Positions 1-10,781 of a stretch of 64,000 bases of DNA are shown here, piece by piece. The notes beneath the pieces were generated by a model that did no database searches, had not been told where the DNA came from, and saw only the letters and a list, made by a program, of their open reading frames with translations. Every line of letters begins with the position of its first letter. The stretch's first letter is position 1. A program made the translations under genes and the position numbers. Source of the stretch: Novakomyces olei (Eukaryota > Ascomycota > Novakomycetes > Novakomycetales > Novakomycetaceae); contig JADEYG010000015.1 in NCBI GenBank assembly GCA_016906335.1, forward strand, positions 186,001-250,000, read 5' to 3'.

Positions 1-2
1 TC

Positions 3-2567
3 CGATTGGCCATGGAGAGGGCTAACCAGGTAGCCCTGGACACGCTAAATGTTTTGCCTGCCCACGCAAGAACTGCCGAGGACCCTGTCCGGCATGCACG
101 GGATATGATCCGTTATCTGCAACAAAAACGGGAATTCGCCCGCATTGAATCCCAGTTTGGTGTTTCAATTTTTCCACCCCGCAAGGAGGCGCTTTGGAAT
201 GCAAATGCGGAGGAAATGGTGGTTGAAATTACTGGCGAGTCACGTGACGCAGTACAAAAAGCAAGGCAGGAGCTTATCAATAGCTTTAATTTGCTTTACC
301 CCCCGCGTTTCTCCTACACGCAAATTGATCCGCTCCTTCATCAGCACGTGATCGGAGCCAAAGGCCGATCGGTGCAGAAGATCCGTGACTTGTTTAAAGT
401 GGAGCTTTTATTTGCCGATGAGTCAGCTCAGGATCCGATTGTGGGATTGGTTTATGATGAATTGCCTTTGCCTTCGATCCAGCAAGTGCAGCAGACTCTG
501 GCTCTGGTGGATGAAGAGTTGCAGACAACAGCGAGCCATGCAGCGTCCCTCATCACTGAAGAATTGAGTGTTCCCAGCAAGTATCATCGGCATATAATTG
601 GCCCACAGGGCACTACATTGAACGCTATTATAGGCGACGCTAAAAGCAGTGTTCACGTTCGGCTCGGCCACTCAAGCAATGCTGCCGATGCCGATCGTAA
701 AGGGTCAGAAGACTCCGTTATTGTACGTGGCCAAAAGCCCGAAGTTGACCGGGTAATTAAGGAAATTCAGGCACTTGTCAAGGAGGCAGCCGAGCACGAT
801 TCCCTTCATGGACACGAGGCTTCTCACACTTTTGATACTAAATTTTCCAAAAACATTATCGGCCGCGGAGGAGCAAACATTGGCCGTATCCGTGAGGAAT
901 TTGGAGTACAAATTGACGTGGGCGATGGAGTGATAAAAGTCAAAGGAATCAAGAAAAACGTGGAGGCAGCCATAAAGCAGATAAAGGAGCAATTACGTCG
1001 ATTGGCAGACGATACGATTGAGCGGCTGAGCATCCCACATTCTTTCCATGCTGCTCTTATCGGACAAAACGGAAAATTTGTGCGAAAACTGGAGGACAAG
1101 TATGACGTAAGGATCCATTTTTTCAAAGAGCAGACTGCGGAAAGTGGTGAGCAGCCGGATTTCCCTGATCGTCCTACAAACCCGGACGACGTAATCATCC
1201 ACGGACCGAAAAAAGGAGTCGCTGCAGCAAAGGCAGAACTGGTGGATCTGTGGAAGTATGAACGTGAAAATAGCAATACAGTCACGGTATCCGTGCCTCA
1301 GAGTACAATCCCGTCAATCGTGGGACGTGGCGGGTCTGTTATTGAAACGATACGTCAGGATTACGGGGTTCAAGTTGACGTGGGTGATGCCGTAAAGAGC
1401 GGAGATGGTATTGGCAGCAATGACGAAAAAGCCAATGAGTCTATTGTCAACGTGACGCTTCGCGGTACAAAGCAAGGCGTAAGTGAAGCTAAAGCCGCCA
1501 TTGACCAAATTGCGGCACAGGCAGAACGCGTAAGAACGCGTACCGTGCCCATCCCTCATTCCTTCCACCGCAATCTTATCGGATCAAGGGGTGCTAATCT
1601 TCGGGATATCGTGATCAGTGCGGGCGGCCCGGAAGATCCGACCCTGATTCACAGGATCGTCCGGTTTCCTCCGAGCGGCAGTGAGAGCGATGACGTATTG
1701 TTACGCGGAGACGGAGAGCTGATTGATGCGATTGCGCAACAGTTTGAACGGCTGTACGCAGAGCACGAAAGCCGGGTCACGTGTAGTGTGAACATTCCGG
1801 TTTCGCGGTTCGGCGCTTTGATTGGTCGAGGCGGGTCTGGACTTCGGCAGCTGATGGACAAGTACAATGTTAGCATTGAAGTGCCGAGATCAGCAAGTAA
1901 TAAAAAGAGTGGGCCGGACGGTAATATTGAGGAGCCCGTTTTGGTAAAAGGTGCGCGGGAGGATTGTGAAGCTGCGTGTGCCGAGATTGCAAAGGTGGGC
2001 CGTGCGGGATCAGAAACGGTAATTACAATCCCACGCAACCGGCACCATGCCTTAACCGCGCGTATTAATCGAGACTTTAGGAATGACGTCAGAGTGGGCA
2101 TTGAAGGAGAGCCGCCAAAGAAGCCGGTGCTGCGTGAAGTGAGTGGGGCCCAGCAAGCAAATGGGGGCGGTGAAGCAGGCGAAATTGCCCCGTCCCGTAT
2201 TGACGAAAGCATTGATGATTCTTCCAGTGGCTGGCAGTTGAGTAAACTTGAATCGCCTGAAGAAGGCGATCTGGTCTGGACTCTGCGGGGCAATGATACT
2301 AGTGTGCAAAAGGCCAAAGATCTAATAAGCTCGTTGCTGCAGCAACCACAGGAGCCTGTTTACACCGGGTTTCTCTCTGTCCCGAGGGAAAAGCATCGTT
2401 ACGTCATTGGAACAGGCGGCAATTCGATCAAGTCTATAAGGCAGAAGACGGGCTGTGATATTAATGTGCCCAAGACTCCGGGCGACGATGTTATCGTGGT
2501 TACCGGTTCAAGGGAGGGAGTTGAAAAGGCACGTGACCTGATTATCGCTGCAGCTAGTCCTCCTTGA
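3..2567 (+). CDS. SCP160: Vigilin/Scp160-like multi-KH RNA-binding protein (5' truncated)
   Basis: The frame is open from the first bases of the window, so the gene starts upstream; the first in-frame ATG is at 12. The visible 850 residues are a string of about ten KH domains. Eight have an intact or near-intact GxxG loop (GAKG about residue 115, GPQG 200, GRGG 285, GQNG 355, GRGG 440, GSRG 530, GRGG 610, GTGG 800). A first module (about 35-95) and one near residue 675 (TARI in place of GxxG) are degenerate. Vigilins are ER- and polysome-associated RNA-binding proteins that bind many mRNAs through tandem KH modules; Scp160 of budding yeast is about 1,220 residues, so roughly a third is missing here. 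The alternation of intact and degenerate KH domains is typical of the family. No intron is visible in this part. The assignment to vigilin is firm; the symbol is by family. Confidence 0.9.
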   Translation, partial: RLAMERANQVALDTLNVLPAHARTAEDPVRHARDMIRYLQQKREFARIESQFGVSIFPPRKEALWNANAEEMVVEITGESRDAVQKARQELINSFNLLYPPRFSYTQIDPLLHQHVIGAKGRSVQKIRDLFKVELLFADESAQDPIVGLVYDELPLPSIQQVQQTLALVDEELQTTASHAASLITEELSVPSKYHRHIIGPQGTTLNAIIGDAKSSVHVRLGHSSNAADADRKGSEDSVIVRGQKPEVDRVIKEIQALVKEAAEHDSLHGHEASHTFDTKFSKNIIGRGGANIGRIREEFGVQIDVGDGVIKVKGIKKNVEAAIKQIKEQLRRLADDTIERLSIPHSFHAALIGQNGKFVRKLEDKYDVRIHFFKEQTAESGEQPDFPDRPTNPDDVIIHGPKKGVAAAKAELVDLWKYERENSNTVTVSVPQSTIPSIVGRGGSVIETIRQDYGVQVDVGDAVKSGDGIGSNDEKANESIVNVTLRGTKQGVSEAKAAIDQIAAQAERVRTRTVPIPHSFHRNLIGSRGANLRDIVISAGGPEDPTLIHRIVRFPPSGSESDDVLLRGDGELIDAIAQQFERLYAEHESRVTCSVNIPVSRFGALIGRGGSGLRQLMDKYNVSIEVPRSASNKKSGPDGNIEEPVLVKGAREDCEAACAEIAKVGRAGSETVITIPRNRHHALTARINRDFRNDVRVGIEGEPPKKPVLREVSGAQQANGGGEAGEIAPSRIDESIDDSSSGWQLSKLESPEEGDLVWTLRGNDTSVQKAKDLISSLLQQPQEPVYTGFLSVPREKHRYVIGTGGNSIKSIRQKTGCDINVPKTPGDDVIVVTGSREGVEKARDLIIAAASPP

Positions 2568-3549
2568 GGGGTAATTTAAAATAAATACGAGACAAGACAA
2601 GAATTAAATAAAGGAAAAAGAAGGAAAGAAAAAGAAAGCAAAGCAGCAAAGGCCTCTGCTTAAAGTCATCGTTGGATGAGTAATCTTACGTCAGATCGAA
2701 AAAGTAATCAATATAAAAATTCTGCAGTCAAAGGAAAACTGCCTTTGAGTTTAGACTGAGTAATTGGAAAAATAATTTTTAAATAAAATACTCAAAACAA
2801 AAACGATGAATGAATAAATAAATAAATCGTGGAAAAAAATAGAGCAATGACCTGTTGGCTCTGTTTTTTTGAATAGAAAGAGTCTGTCTGGTACCGTCAT
2901 GGTCATTAAATACTGCGATTTTACACTCCTCAAATATCAAATATAATTTTTCAAGAAAAATGTCTCTTTTGAGACTTTGTTTAATCAAATAATTTAAAGC
3001 CTAAAAAATTTTAACAGTATCTGTAGTTGTATGCTAATAAAATCCTACTACTCTTCGCATTAGAATACCATTGATATATGGAAAAGCCAAAATTAGCCTT
3101 CAATTTATGGGCGCCAACCTTGTTTTAGCACGAGAAATCGAACTCGATCTCTAGGTGGATAAATGAATTAATATAGAATTGAACTGTACCAATAGTGGGA
3201 GATAAAAAATATTTAGAAAAATGCTAATTTAAAAACAATAAAAGAAAAATAATAATAGAAACGTAATAAAATGAAGAAAAAAGAAGAGGAAAAGAAAAAT
3301 CAACATGCATGTACACAAAAAAGACCCCAAATGCTGTAATTATAATGATGCTGGAAACAATGTGCATAATTAGTCAGTTACCCCTTCATTCCATAAACCT
3401 TTCCCAGAGACAAACAAATAATATTTAGCTTCAACAGTAAATAAGGCGAGTTTACACCAAACCAAATGCAATCCAGCGTGAACCCCGTTTTAAATATGTA
3501 AACATAAAATAAACTAAACTAAACTAAATTTAAAAAGATAACCCACGCC
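2568..3549. other. AT-rich intergenic region
   Basis: This stretch lies between two convergent genes. It is AT-rich, with purine-rich runs just after the vigilin stop and short AAAT/TAAA tracts. I see no convincing ORF. A tRNA T-arm-like sequence near 3124-3145 on the minus strand has no matching acceptor or anticodon arm. Confidence 0.6.
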
Positions 3550-4611
3550 TTAGCGGGCGACTTCAATGAGTGTATGATTATCGCCAGAAGGTGCGGCCAG
3601 CCCGCATTCGCCAATTTCTGGTGCAGTATAAAGCCTCGACCAACCAGTAATCGTAATGTCAGATAGCGCAAGTTCGTCTTCACTCATTGTATCAGAGTTG
3701 TAAGGCAGTAAAGCCTTTGGCTCTACCGGCCAATTTTCGTTACGCGACGCGTGTAACCTTTCAATTGACGATTGGCACAAGTCACGGTAGACCCGATCTA
3801 GTGGGAGTCGGCACCCATTTCTGTCCACAACCGCATTCATGTACCATACGTGTTCCGGATGCCTTTGCAAGTAATCAATCAGTAATGCCGATGGGCCCCG
3901 TCCCGACTGCTGTGCGGGCGGGGCCCGATGTATTTTGCTGTGCTGAAAGCTCAGCGGCGGTAGCTTGAAAAGATCGGCCCGATCTCGGAATTGCCGAACC
4001 CGTTCGGCAAGTAGCACTTGGCCTGCATTTGCCGAGCCCGCTTGATCGGCATTAGCGGCGGGCGCTGAGAATGATGGCTCACGTGCTCTGGACTCGGCCC
4101 GTCCGCCGTGCAGACTGTCCGACGGTAATCCCGATCGGCCCGAAAAAGTTCGGCCCGGGCCGGAAGCGTTCGCACTCGAGTCGGCGCTGTGATTCGGCTG
4201 CAAACTTGTGCCCGTCAAATCTTCAGCAGCGGCGGCAAAAGAGTCTACGTGCATAGAATCCGTCCCGTCCTCATCTGCCTGGGCTCTGGCTTCGTCACGG
4301 GTAAAGGAAAGACGGAACCCGTAATCTTGTACGGTCCCGAGCTCCTCAATCTGGCTTATCAGATCTGAAAAAGAACGAGCACGAGAGTCACGGGGGTTTA
4401 GTATGGCAGTCGTGTCCTCCGATGCCTCCATTGCCTGTGGATCGGCGTCCTGTAAGAACGGTGCTTCAATCGGGTCGAAGACGCGATGAAAAGAAGCCGC
4501 CTCACCGCTTTCGTTGCTCGCCATTTCTGTAAAGGATTGCAAATTTAGCTGTGAAAGAAGCGACCGTGTCCCGTTTGTGTCGGGTGTCATGTGCCACCGC
4601 GACACGGGCAT
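3550..4611 (-). CDS. Orphan protein, 353 aa, disordered N-terminus
   Basis: A single open frame with an ATG at 4611 encodes 353 residues. I do not recognise the family. The first two thirds are rich in Ser, Ala, Asp and Glu and look disordered; a more ordered, aromatic and charged C-terminal block begins around residue 240 (ALLIDYLQRHPEHVWYMNAV) and ends just before the stop. The region is clearly more GC-rich than its flanks, which supports coding. There is no signal peptide, membrane segment or obvious catalytic motif. It lies downstream of APM3 in the same orientation with about 375 bp between them. The reverse strand carries only short overlapping frames. It is probably a real but lineage-restricted gene; no function is proposed. 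Confidence 0.6.
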   Translation of the reverse strand: MPVSRWHMTPDTNGTRSLLSQLNLQSFTEMASNESGEAASFHRVFDPIEAPFLQDADPQAMEASEDTTAILNPRDSRARSFSDLISQIEELGTVQDYGFRLSFTRDEARAQADEDGTDSMHVDSFAAAAEDLTGTSLQPNHSADSSANASGPGRTFSGRSGLPSDSLHGGRAESRAREPSFSAPAANADQAGSANAGQVLLAERVRQFRDRADLFKLPPLSFQHSKIHRAPPAQQSGRGPSALLIDYLQRHPEHVWYMNAVVDRNGCRLPLDRVYRDLCQSSIERLHASRNENWPVEPKALLPYNSDTMSEDELALSDITITGWSRLYTAPEIGECGLAAPSGDNHTLIEVAR

Positions 4612-4986
4612 TGGATTCGCACTCGATTAATTATTTGTATTCACCAATTCTAATTTATGGATAATTAAAGCTTTATCTTGTTTTGCTGGCATTATAATTT
4701 CTGACAGAATCTGTGGGGTAAATTTTGGGTTACAAGTAATCACGGAGAATGGATAGGAGAATCTTTATATATATATTGATTTATATTTTTTTATTTTTAT
4801 ATATGAGCAACTTTAATCGATGGCTGTAATTAACTTGTTACTAGTTGATACTTTTGCGATAATTACCTATATACTATATACTTATTAATTATTAATTATT
4901 TATTATTTATTATTTTCAAATTTGAGTTTTCAATTTTATTCTACCAACGATGCCTTTTGTTTCCGATCTTTTATGGTTAAATACAG
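4612..4986. other. AT-rich spacer
   Basis: A very AT-rich 375 bp spacer with TATATATAT and ATTATTTATT runs, between APM3 and the downstream orphan on the same strand. Nothing else is seen in it. Confidence 0.5.
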
Positions 4987-6357
4987 CTAAAATCGTACCG
5001 TAATATCACCAATAGTAGTGTACTTTACTCCACGGTAGGGTTTCGCATCCAGAGCGGTAGCAATCCTTAAATTCTCCACATGCAACCCAGAAGGCAGCTT
5101 GCCATTGGCCGTGAATTTGACCTTTAAATGCTCTAATTGCGGGTACTCCTTGGTTGTCTCTTCCATAGCGTCCGCGATATGCGTAGGCGGCGATTGCCGT
5201 AGGGAAACATTGCCCTTCAACACCACACTGCCACTGTCAAGATCCAATTTTCGTATACTCCAGTGCAGTACCCCGTACATGGTTTCGCTTTGCTCAAGGT
5301 TAAAGGAGCCCCCACTCTGGTACACGTCGACACTGGACACGGCCCGCGGAATCGGAATCGTAATCAGCACGTTATCAAGTCTCTGCCGTATATTGTCCAG
5401 TCGAACTTCGAATTGGCCTCTAGCCGATATATTTTGGCACTGGACACGTAGCGGAGGACTGTAGCCTTGAGGAAAACCGACCTGGTAGCTTGCCAGTTGA
5501 AAACGGCTATCGGGCGGAACAAAACTGAACGTGCCAGGTGAGGCCTTGAGCCGTGCTGCTCTTACACAAGGATGGCAGGCTAATCGAGATTTCAACTGAG
5601 CTGCAGGCTGCAAGCTCAGCGTCAGGTCAGGGACCCCCGACAACTGAGACAGGCAGTTCACGTTGCCCTTGGCAACTGCGTGCAGGGTTCGGCCTGCCTT
5701 GCAAACAGCAGAGACAGTCTCTACAACGTCCACGTAAAACTCGTTTGATCCATGCTTGACATTGGCCCGGCGCCAAGGAATTGTAGACAGTCTTCCACCG
5801 CCAGCATTGCCGGAATTACTAACAGTATTTCCTCTATTACTGCCCGCGTTTCCTGCAGCATTGTTGTAGTTGTGCGTGTTTATCAGATTATTATTTATAT
5901 TGATGCCGGTGGAATTGAGAAATTTGTCAATCAGCGTGGGCTGCAGCACAATATCCTGCAGCTCGTTTGGCTCTGTAGTCACCGTGTACCCGGCATCGAC
6001 CATTTCTGCCACCAATTGAGCGATTAAATGAGGCGAGGCCTCTATAGAGGAAGCTCGAGTTGCCGCTTGTTCGCCATAATAAGCGCGTAAAACATCAGTC
6101 AGTCTCTTGAGAAAATCTACCATGAAAAGCGGACTGGCTTCGTCGCACGTGGTGGCCACAAAAATCAGCTCGTGGAAGCGATAACGATATATGCGCGTTG
6201 TACCGTCCAACGAAACGACGGGTCGTGGTTGCTGCCGCTCGAATATTGACTCTACAGACTTTAAATGCGCCGCCGTGGGCCTTTTTCCGTTACATTCCTG
6301 TTGGAACAGGACACGGCCTTTCCCGTCGAGGATATACACCGCCTCGATACGGTCCAT
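4987..6357 (-). CDS. APM3: AP-3 adaptor complex medium (mu) subunit
   Basis: The product has the two-part layout of mu-adaptins. An N-terminal longin-like domain (residues 1 to about 130) starts with MDRIEAVYILDGKGRVLFQQ and includes the block FHELIFVATTCDEASPLFMVDFLKRL split here only by wording. It is followed by the segment MVDAGYTVTTEPNELQDIV, which is diagnostic for AP-3 mu, then an asparagine-rich linker (about 155-190) and a C-terminal mu-homology domain. AP-3 carries cargo such as alkaline phosphatase and SNAREs from the Golgi/endosome directly to the vacuole. I use the ATG at 6357; the frame runs further upstream only through GTG and GCG codons. The length of 456 aa is near the family norm. 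The N-rich linker is encoded by AAT/AAC repeats and may be polymorphic. No intron is needed. Confidence 0.9.
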   Translation of the reverse strand: MDRIEAVYILDGKGRVLFQQECNGKRPTAAHLKSVESIFERQQPRPVVSLDGTTRIYRYRFHELIFVATTCDEASPLFMVDFLKRLTDVLRAYYGEQAATRASSIEASPHLIAQLVAEMVDAGYTVTTEPNELQDIVLQPTLIDKFLNSTGININNNLINTHNYNNAAGNAGSNRGNTVSNSGNAGGGRLSTIPWRRANVKHGSNEFYVDVVETVSAVCKAGRTLHAVAKGNVNCLSQLSGVPDLTLSLQPAAQLKSRLACHPCVRAARLKASPGTFSFVPPDSRFQLASYQVGFPQGYSPPLRVQCQNISARGQFEVRLDNIRQRLDNVLITIPIPRAVSSVDVYQSGGSFNLEQSETMYGVLHWSIRKLDLDSGSVVLKGNVSLRQSPPTHIADAMEETTKEYPQLEHLKVKFTANGKLPSGLHVENLRIATALDAKPYRGVKYTTIGDITVRF

Positions 6358-6853
6358 AAGCGCCGCCGCCGCCACAACATAGACAGGAAATTAGGGCAAA
6401 TTGGGGAAATTGAATGGTAATTTGTATTGCTAAATCCTTTTATTATATATCGCTCAATGTGAGCTGTGACGCACTGCTTCTATTACTATTATTACTATTA
6501 TTATTATTATTATTATTTTATTTTATTTTATTTTATTTTATTTTATTTTATTTTATTTTATTTTATTTTATTTTATTTATTTTACTTGTTACTTTTCTTT
6601 TACTTGTTACTTTTCTTGAATATACTTATTGTTCGATATTCAGTATTTTATAATGCAATCCCAATGAGCCATATAAAAGTCTAGACTTTGTCTCCCATAC
6701 AATCGCAAGACATCAAGAAAACCCTGACACTGCCACTAAAATAGCAGACCACAATTCGGACAGAATCGCTGTAGACGCGTCGAGGCAAAGAAGAATCGCG
6801 CTGCGCTGAATATCAATCGTCATACATCCATTTCTTACTGACCAATTTGCGCC
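6358..6853. other. Divergent promoter of APM3 and ERG6
   Basis: About 500 bp separate the divergent start codons of APM3 and ERG6. The region holds an AT-only microsatellite (listed separately) and an ACGCGT motif at about 6775. No gene is seen in it. Confidence 0.5.
6478..6582. repeat. (TTA)n followed by (TTTTA)n microsatellite
   Basis: About 35 bp of imperfect TTA repeats grade directly into about 65 bp of TTTTA pentanucleotide repeats. The array sits in the promoter shared by APM3 and ERG6. The small leucine-, tyrosine- or phenylalanine-rich frames through it are artefacts of the repeat. Confidence 0.9.
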
Positions 6854-8251
6854 ATGTCAGTTATTACGGTGGATCATCAACGGTACGTTTAAATTCGGTC
6901 GAACGCTGATATACTTTTCATTTTCTGTCGAATAAACTTTGAAACTAACGCAGACAGCGATCAGGACTTTTCCAATGCTCTGCACGGTAAAAATGTGACA
7001 AAGCGCACTGGATTCCAAGCAATGTTGAAGAAAGACCGCAATGCTCAACGCGAACATTCAAAGCAATATTTTGATCTTTGGGAGAATGGCGATGGTACGT
7101 TGTGGGTATTTTCACCTATTAATTTTAGATACTGCTGCGTCCCAGGAGCGCGTCGACTTTTACAAGAAACTGACAAACTCTTATTATAACTTGGTATGAT
7201 TGTGCAGAATCGCTGGTTACATGATTTGTTTTTTTTAATATTTTGGTTTATCCCTTTTGATTGCTAAATGTTCATTCATTGTTCATTCATTGTGCTTTTT
7301 CAGTATAATCCTTATTTCTTTTCTTCCAACGTTTCGTACAGCCATCATTCTAATTCTGCTTAGGCTACCGATTTGTATGAGTACGGCTGGGGCCAATCAT
7401 TCCATTTCTGCCGATATTACGCCGGCGAAGGCTTTTACCAGGCGCTCGCTCGTCATGAGCATTACTTGGCCCTGCGTATGAACATCCCACCTGGAGCACG
7501 AGTTCTCGATGTCGGCTGTGGTGTTGGCGGCCCTGCTCGGGAAATTGGTCAGTTCACTGGTGCCAGGATCACCGGAATCAACAACAACGACTATCAAATT
7601 GAGCGCGCTCGGCATTATACGGAGAAACGCAATCTCTCCAACTCGATTGATTATGTAAAAGGTGACTTTATGCATCTGCCCTTTGAAGATAATACGTTTG
7701 ATATGGTTTATGCCATTGAGGCTACAGTACATGCTCCAAATTTGGAAGCCGTTTACAAGGAAATTTCTCGGGTGCTCAAGCCAGGAGGCACTTTTGGTAT
7801 GTACGAATGGGTAATGACTGAAAAGTACGATAATTCCAATGCCGCACATCGCGAAATTAAGCGCAAGATCGAGATTGGTGATGGAATTGCCGAAATGCAA
7901 CCTATTTCTGTTGCCAATGATGCTCTCAAGGCTGCTGGATTCGATATCCAGTATGCTGAGGATTTGGCAGAGACGGATACCTCTGATTTTCCTTGGTATT
8001 ATCCCATTGAAGGCGATTTACGCAACTGCCAGACACTGTGGGACATGTTCACCTGCTTTAGAATGACAAAACTGGGCAGATTTTTCACTCAGTCTTCCAT
8101 TGGCATGCTGGAAAAAATTGGCCTCGCTGGCGAGGGAACAAAAAAGGTCGGCCAGAGTTTGGCCGATGCTGCAGACGCGCTTGTTGCTGGCGGCAAGCAA
8201 AAACTGTTCACGCCTATGTACATGGTCATCTCCAAGAAGCCAGTTGCATAG
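6854..8251 (+). CDS. ERG6: Sterol 24-C-methyltransferase, four exons
   Basis: Exons are 6854-6882, 6958-7094, 7129-7193 and 7364-8251, giving 372 residues, the usual Erg6 length. The enzyme transfers a methyl group from S-adenosylmethionine to C-24 of zymosterol in ergosterol synthesis, at the ER and lipid droplets. Visible signatures are the sterol-contact motif YEYGWGQSFHF, the SAM-binding loop VLDVGCGVGGPARE, NNNDYQI and YAIEATVHAP, and a C-terminal LFTPMYMV. Exon joins are fixed by phase and by family alignment: the spacing between the conserved Trp of exon 2 and the SYYN block of exon 3 equals that of S. cerevisiae Erg6 exactly, so the 34-nt second intron (7095-7128) is well supported. 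Intron 1 uses the second of two close AGs (CAGACAG). Divergent to APM3. Confidence 0.95.
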
Positions 8252-8878
8252 TTTGGGTATTAATGCGTTAAAGCTAATTTATAATAGAAGCGCGGGTTTG
8301 AAAGATACAGGCGGCATAATCTTCGTTTAATAAACCCTGTTGTCCGACGTTTGAACAAATAAATAATATCATAATTACTATAATTATATATATTTCGTGT
8401 GCAGAGTTGTCGTAAAATTAAAGTGGGGGCGATATACAATATTTGCTATAGATAAAGATCATATAGATAAATACTAAATAGATAAATTATTATACAGAAA
8501 AAATATTATCTGAAGAAAATAATAAATGTAAAATGCACATATTTAGAGAATTAATTATAAAAAATTGGTTATTGCTATTGTGAACGAGAATTCCACATAG
8601 ATCAATCTGAAAATTAGCGTAATTTTTTATCTTAATATTTATTGTAATATTTATCATAATTTTTAAACACAAAGCATTGGCTGTCAAAGTCGCCGACAAG
8701 GGCAGATTTGATCGTGGCGGAGCGCCTCACGTGAACCGGGCGCTCATTGTTGTTCTTTGGCTGATCAATTTGTCCTCCTGGCTTAAAAGCTCTACGATCT
8801 AGCCATTCTTCTTCAATTTTTTTAACGGGTTAAAACGTCACACAGGGCACAGCTTGCTTACAGCAACACTCATTCAGA
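8252..8878. other. Intergenic region between ERG6 and the PRPP synthetase
   Basis: The first 430 bp are AT-rich ERG6 3' flank with no ORF of note. The last 200 bp before the PRPP synthetase start are GC-richer and carry a CACGTG box, listed separately. Confidence 0.5.
8728..8733. promoter_or_regulatory. CACGTG E-box upstream of PRPP synthetase
   Basis: A perfect CACGTG lies about 145 bp upstream of the PRPP synthetase ATG in a short GC-rich patch. In ascomycetes this sequence is bound by Cbf1/Pho4-type bHLH factors. Its role here is inferred from position only. Confidence 0.4.
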
Positions 8879-10500
8879 ATGTCGGCAAACTCTATAAAGA
8901 TCTTTACAGGTAAATTTTTGTTCTTGCTGCACCTCAGCTGACAAGTGTCTCAGGCAACAGCCATCCGAAACTAGCGGAAATGGTCGCAAAACGGTAAATA
9001 CTAAAAGCTTTCCTTTCCGTATTTGTGGAAGCTGAGGTTAACCCGTTCCAGGATTGGTTTAGAGATATCAAAGGTTTCCGTGATGAAGTTTTCCAATCAG
9101 GAAACATCGATAACTATCGGAGAGTCTGTCCGCGACGAAGATGTCTTTATTATTCAGACTGGATGCGGTTCCATAAACGATCATTTGATGGAACTGCTAA
9201 TTATGATTAACGCTTGTAAAACTGCCAGCGCTCGAAGGGTACGCAATTGGGTCTTGAAGTCGGCTACCTCAACACCCGTTTTATCAGTCGTGGATGCTAC
9301 TATTTTATTTTGTTTTTTTTAGACTGTTTATTTCGTCGGTCGTTGGGTCACTTTATTTCCTATAGTGTCCTATTTTTTTCATCTTTGTTATTTATTTTGT
9401 ATTTTACTCATTATCATGATGTTGCTAACTGTATAGATAACCGCAGTTATACCCTGCTTTCCCTACGCCCGACAAGACAAAAAGGACAAATCCCGTGCTC
9501 CTATAACCGCCCGTCTTGTGGCAAATATGTTACAAACAGCTGGATGTGATCATGTTATTGTATGGCTCAATACAAGCATTGGAATTTTTTATTTTTATTC
9601 TTTTTCATTTTATTTTTATTTTTTATTTTTTATTTTATTGTTTATTTCGGTGTTCAGGCAATTCGTTTCTTGATCTGCTTTTTCCATAATCAATTGAGGC
9701 TTTGTTAAGCTATATTGCCCTAATTCAATCTTTTTTGGCTCTTTTTTTGCTATGATTAATTTTGGCTAATATCATTTCTCTTCTCTTACTAACAATTTTT
9801 AGACTATGGATCTCCATGCTAGTCAAATTCAAGGTTTCTTCAATGTACCCGTGGATAATCTGTATGCTGAGCCTACAATGCTTCAATATATCAGGGAAAA
9901 CTTTAAATTAGAAGGTCGTGGTGCTGTTATTGTTTCTCCCGATGCCGGTGGTGCTAAACGGTATGGCTTTTCATATACTTCCAACTAGATAATTTTTTAT
10001 TAATAGACTTTTTTTTTGTGTTTAATTTGATTTTACAATTATATTCTATCCTTTCAATTATATTAATTTTCAGAGCTACAGCAATCGCGGATCGGTGTGA
10101 CCTTGATTTTGCACTTATTCACAAAGAACGACAGAAAGCAAATGAGGTCTCCCGTATGGTACTGGTGGGCGATGTACGCGGCAAAATTGCACTTTTAGTA
10201 GACGATATGGCGGATACTTGCGGTACGTTAGGTCTTGCGGCAAAGACGTTAAAACAGAATGGGGCTGCTAAAGTAGTTGCTATTGTGACTCACGGAATTC
10301 TTTCCGGGAAGGCTATAGATGTCCTCAATAACTCTGACTTGGAGCAAGTTGTTGTTACAAATACCGTCCCACATGAGGACAAGAAGGCTCTTTGTAAAAA
10401 GATTGAAACTCTCGATATTTCGCCTGTACTGGCTGAATGTATCCGAAGAATACATCACGGCGAAAGTGTTTCTGTCTTGTTTAGTCACGCGCCTTCATAA
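8879..10500 (+). CDS. PRS: Ribose-phosphate pyrophosphokinase, six exons
   Basis: Exons 8879-8909, 8954-8993, 9052-9238, 9437-9559, 9803-9960 and 10074-10500 join in phase to 321 residues, the standard PRPP synthetase length. The enzyme makes 5-phosphoribosyl-1-pyrophosphate from ribose-5-phosphate and ATP for purine, pyrimidine, His and Trp synthesis. Hallmarks include the N-terminal [14 protein letters not shown] across exons 1-2, [12 protein letters not shown]-type sequence, [15 protein letters not shown], the [10 protein letters not shown] loop and the PRPP-binding [10 protein letters not shown]. Every intron has a CTAAC/CTGAC-like branch site close to the acceptor. The sequence KFSNQETS with IQTGCG resembles fission-yeast and animal PRS more than the budding-yeast Prs2-4 type, so I give only the family symbol. 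Five introns in a 321-codon gene is the highest density in the window. Confidence 0.95.
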
Positions 10501-10781
10501 CCTTTCGCCTCCCTTCTTTTGGAAGGATCATGTTATTTTCCCACTTTAGAATTTGATGTTTTAGTGTCAGAAAGTTTTATAAATAAATAACATTATTAGC
10601 TAATGCTGTCTCTAGATTCTCATAGGTTTAAACACAAATTAATGTGACGACCGTATATTACATCACGCATAAGACTGTTAATGAATTCGAACACTTCCTG
10701 CAAAATAGGTGTCATATTTTCAAGTGAATATATTCTAACTTTCGCCGGGGATATTATTTTATTTCAACGCTTATCTTGAAT

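Noticed and set aside
1649-2317. 222-aa antisense frame in SCP160
   Set aside because: Serine/arginine-rich shadow of the KH coding sequence.
3118-3165. tRNA T-arm-like sequence on the minus strand
   Set aside because: No matching acceptor stem, D arm or anticodon stem could be laid out around it.
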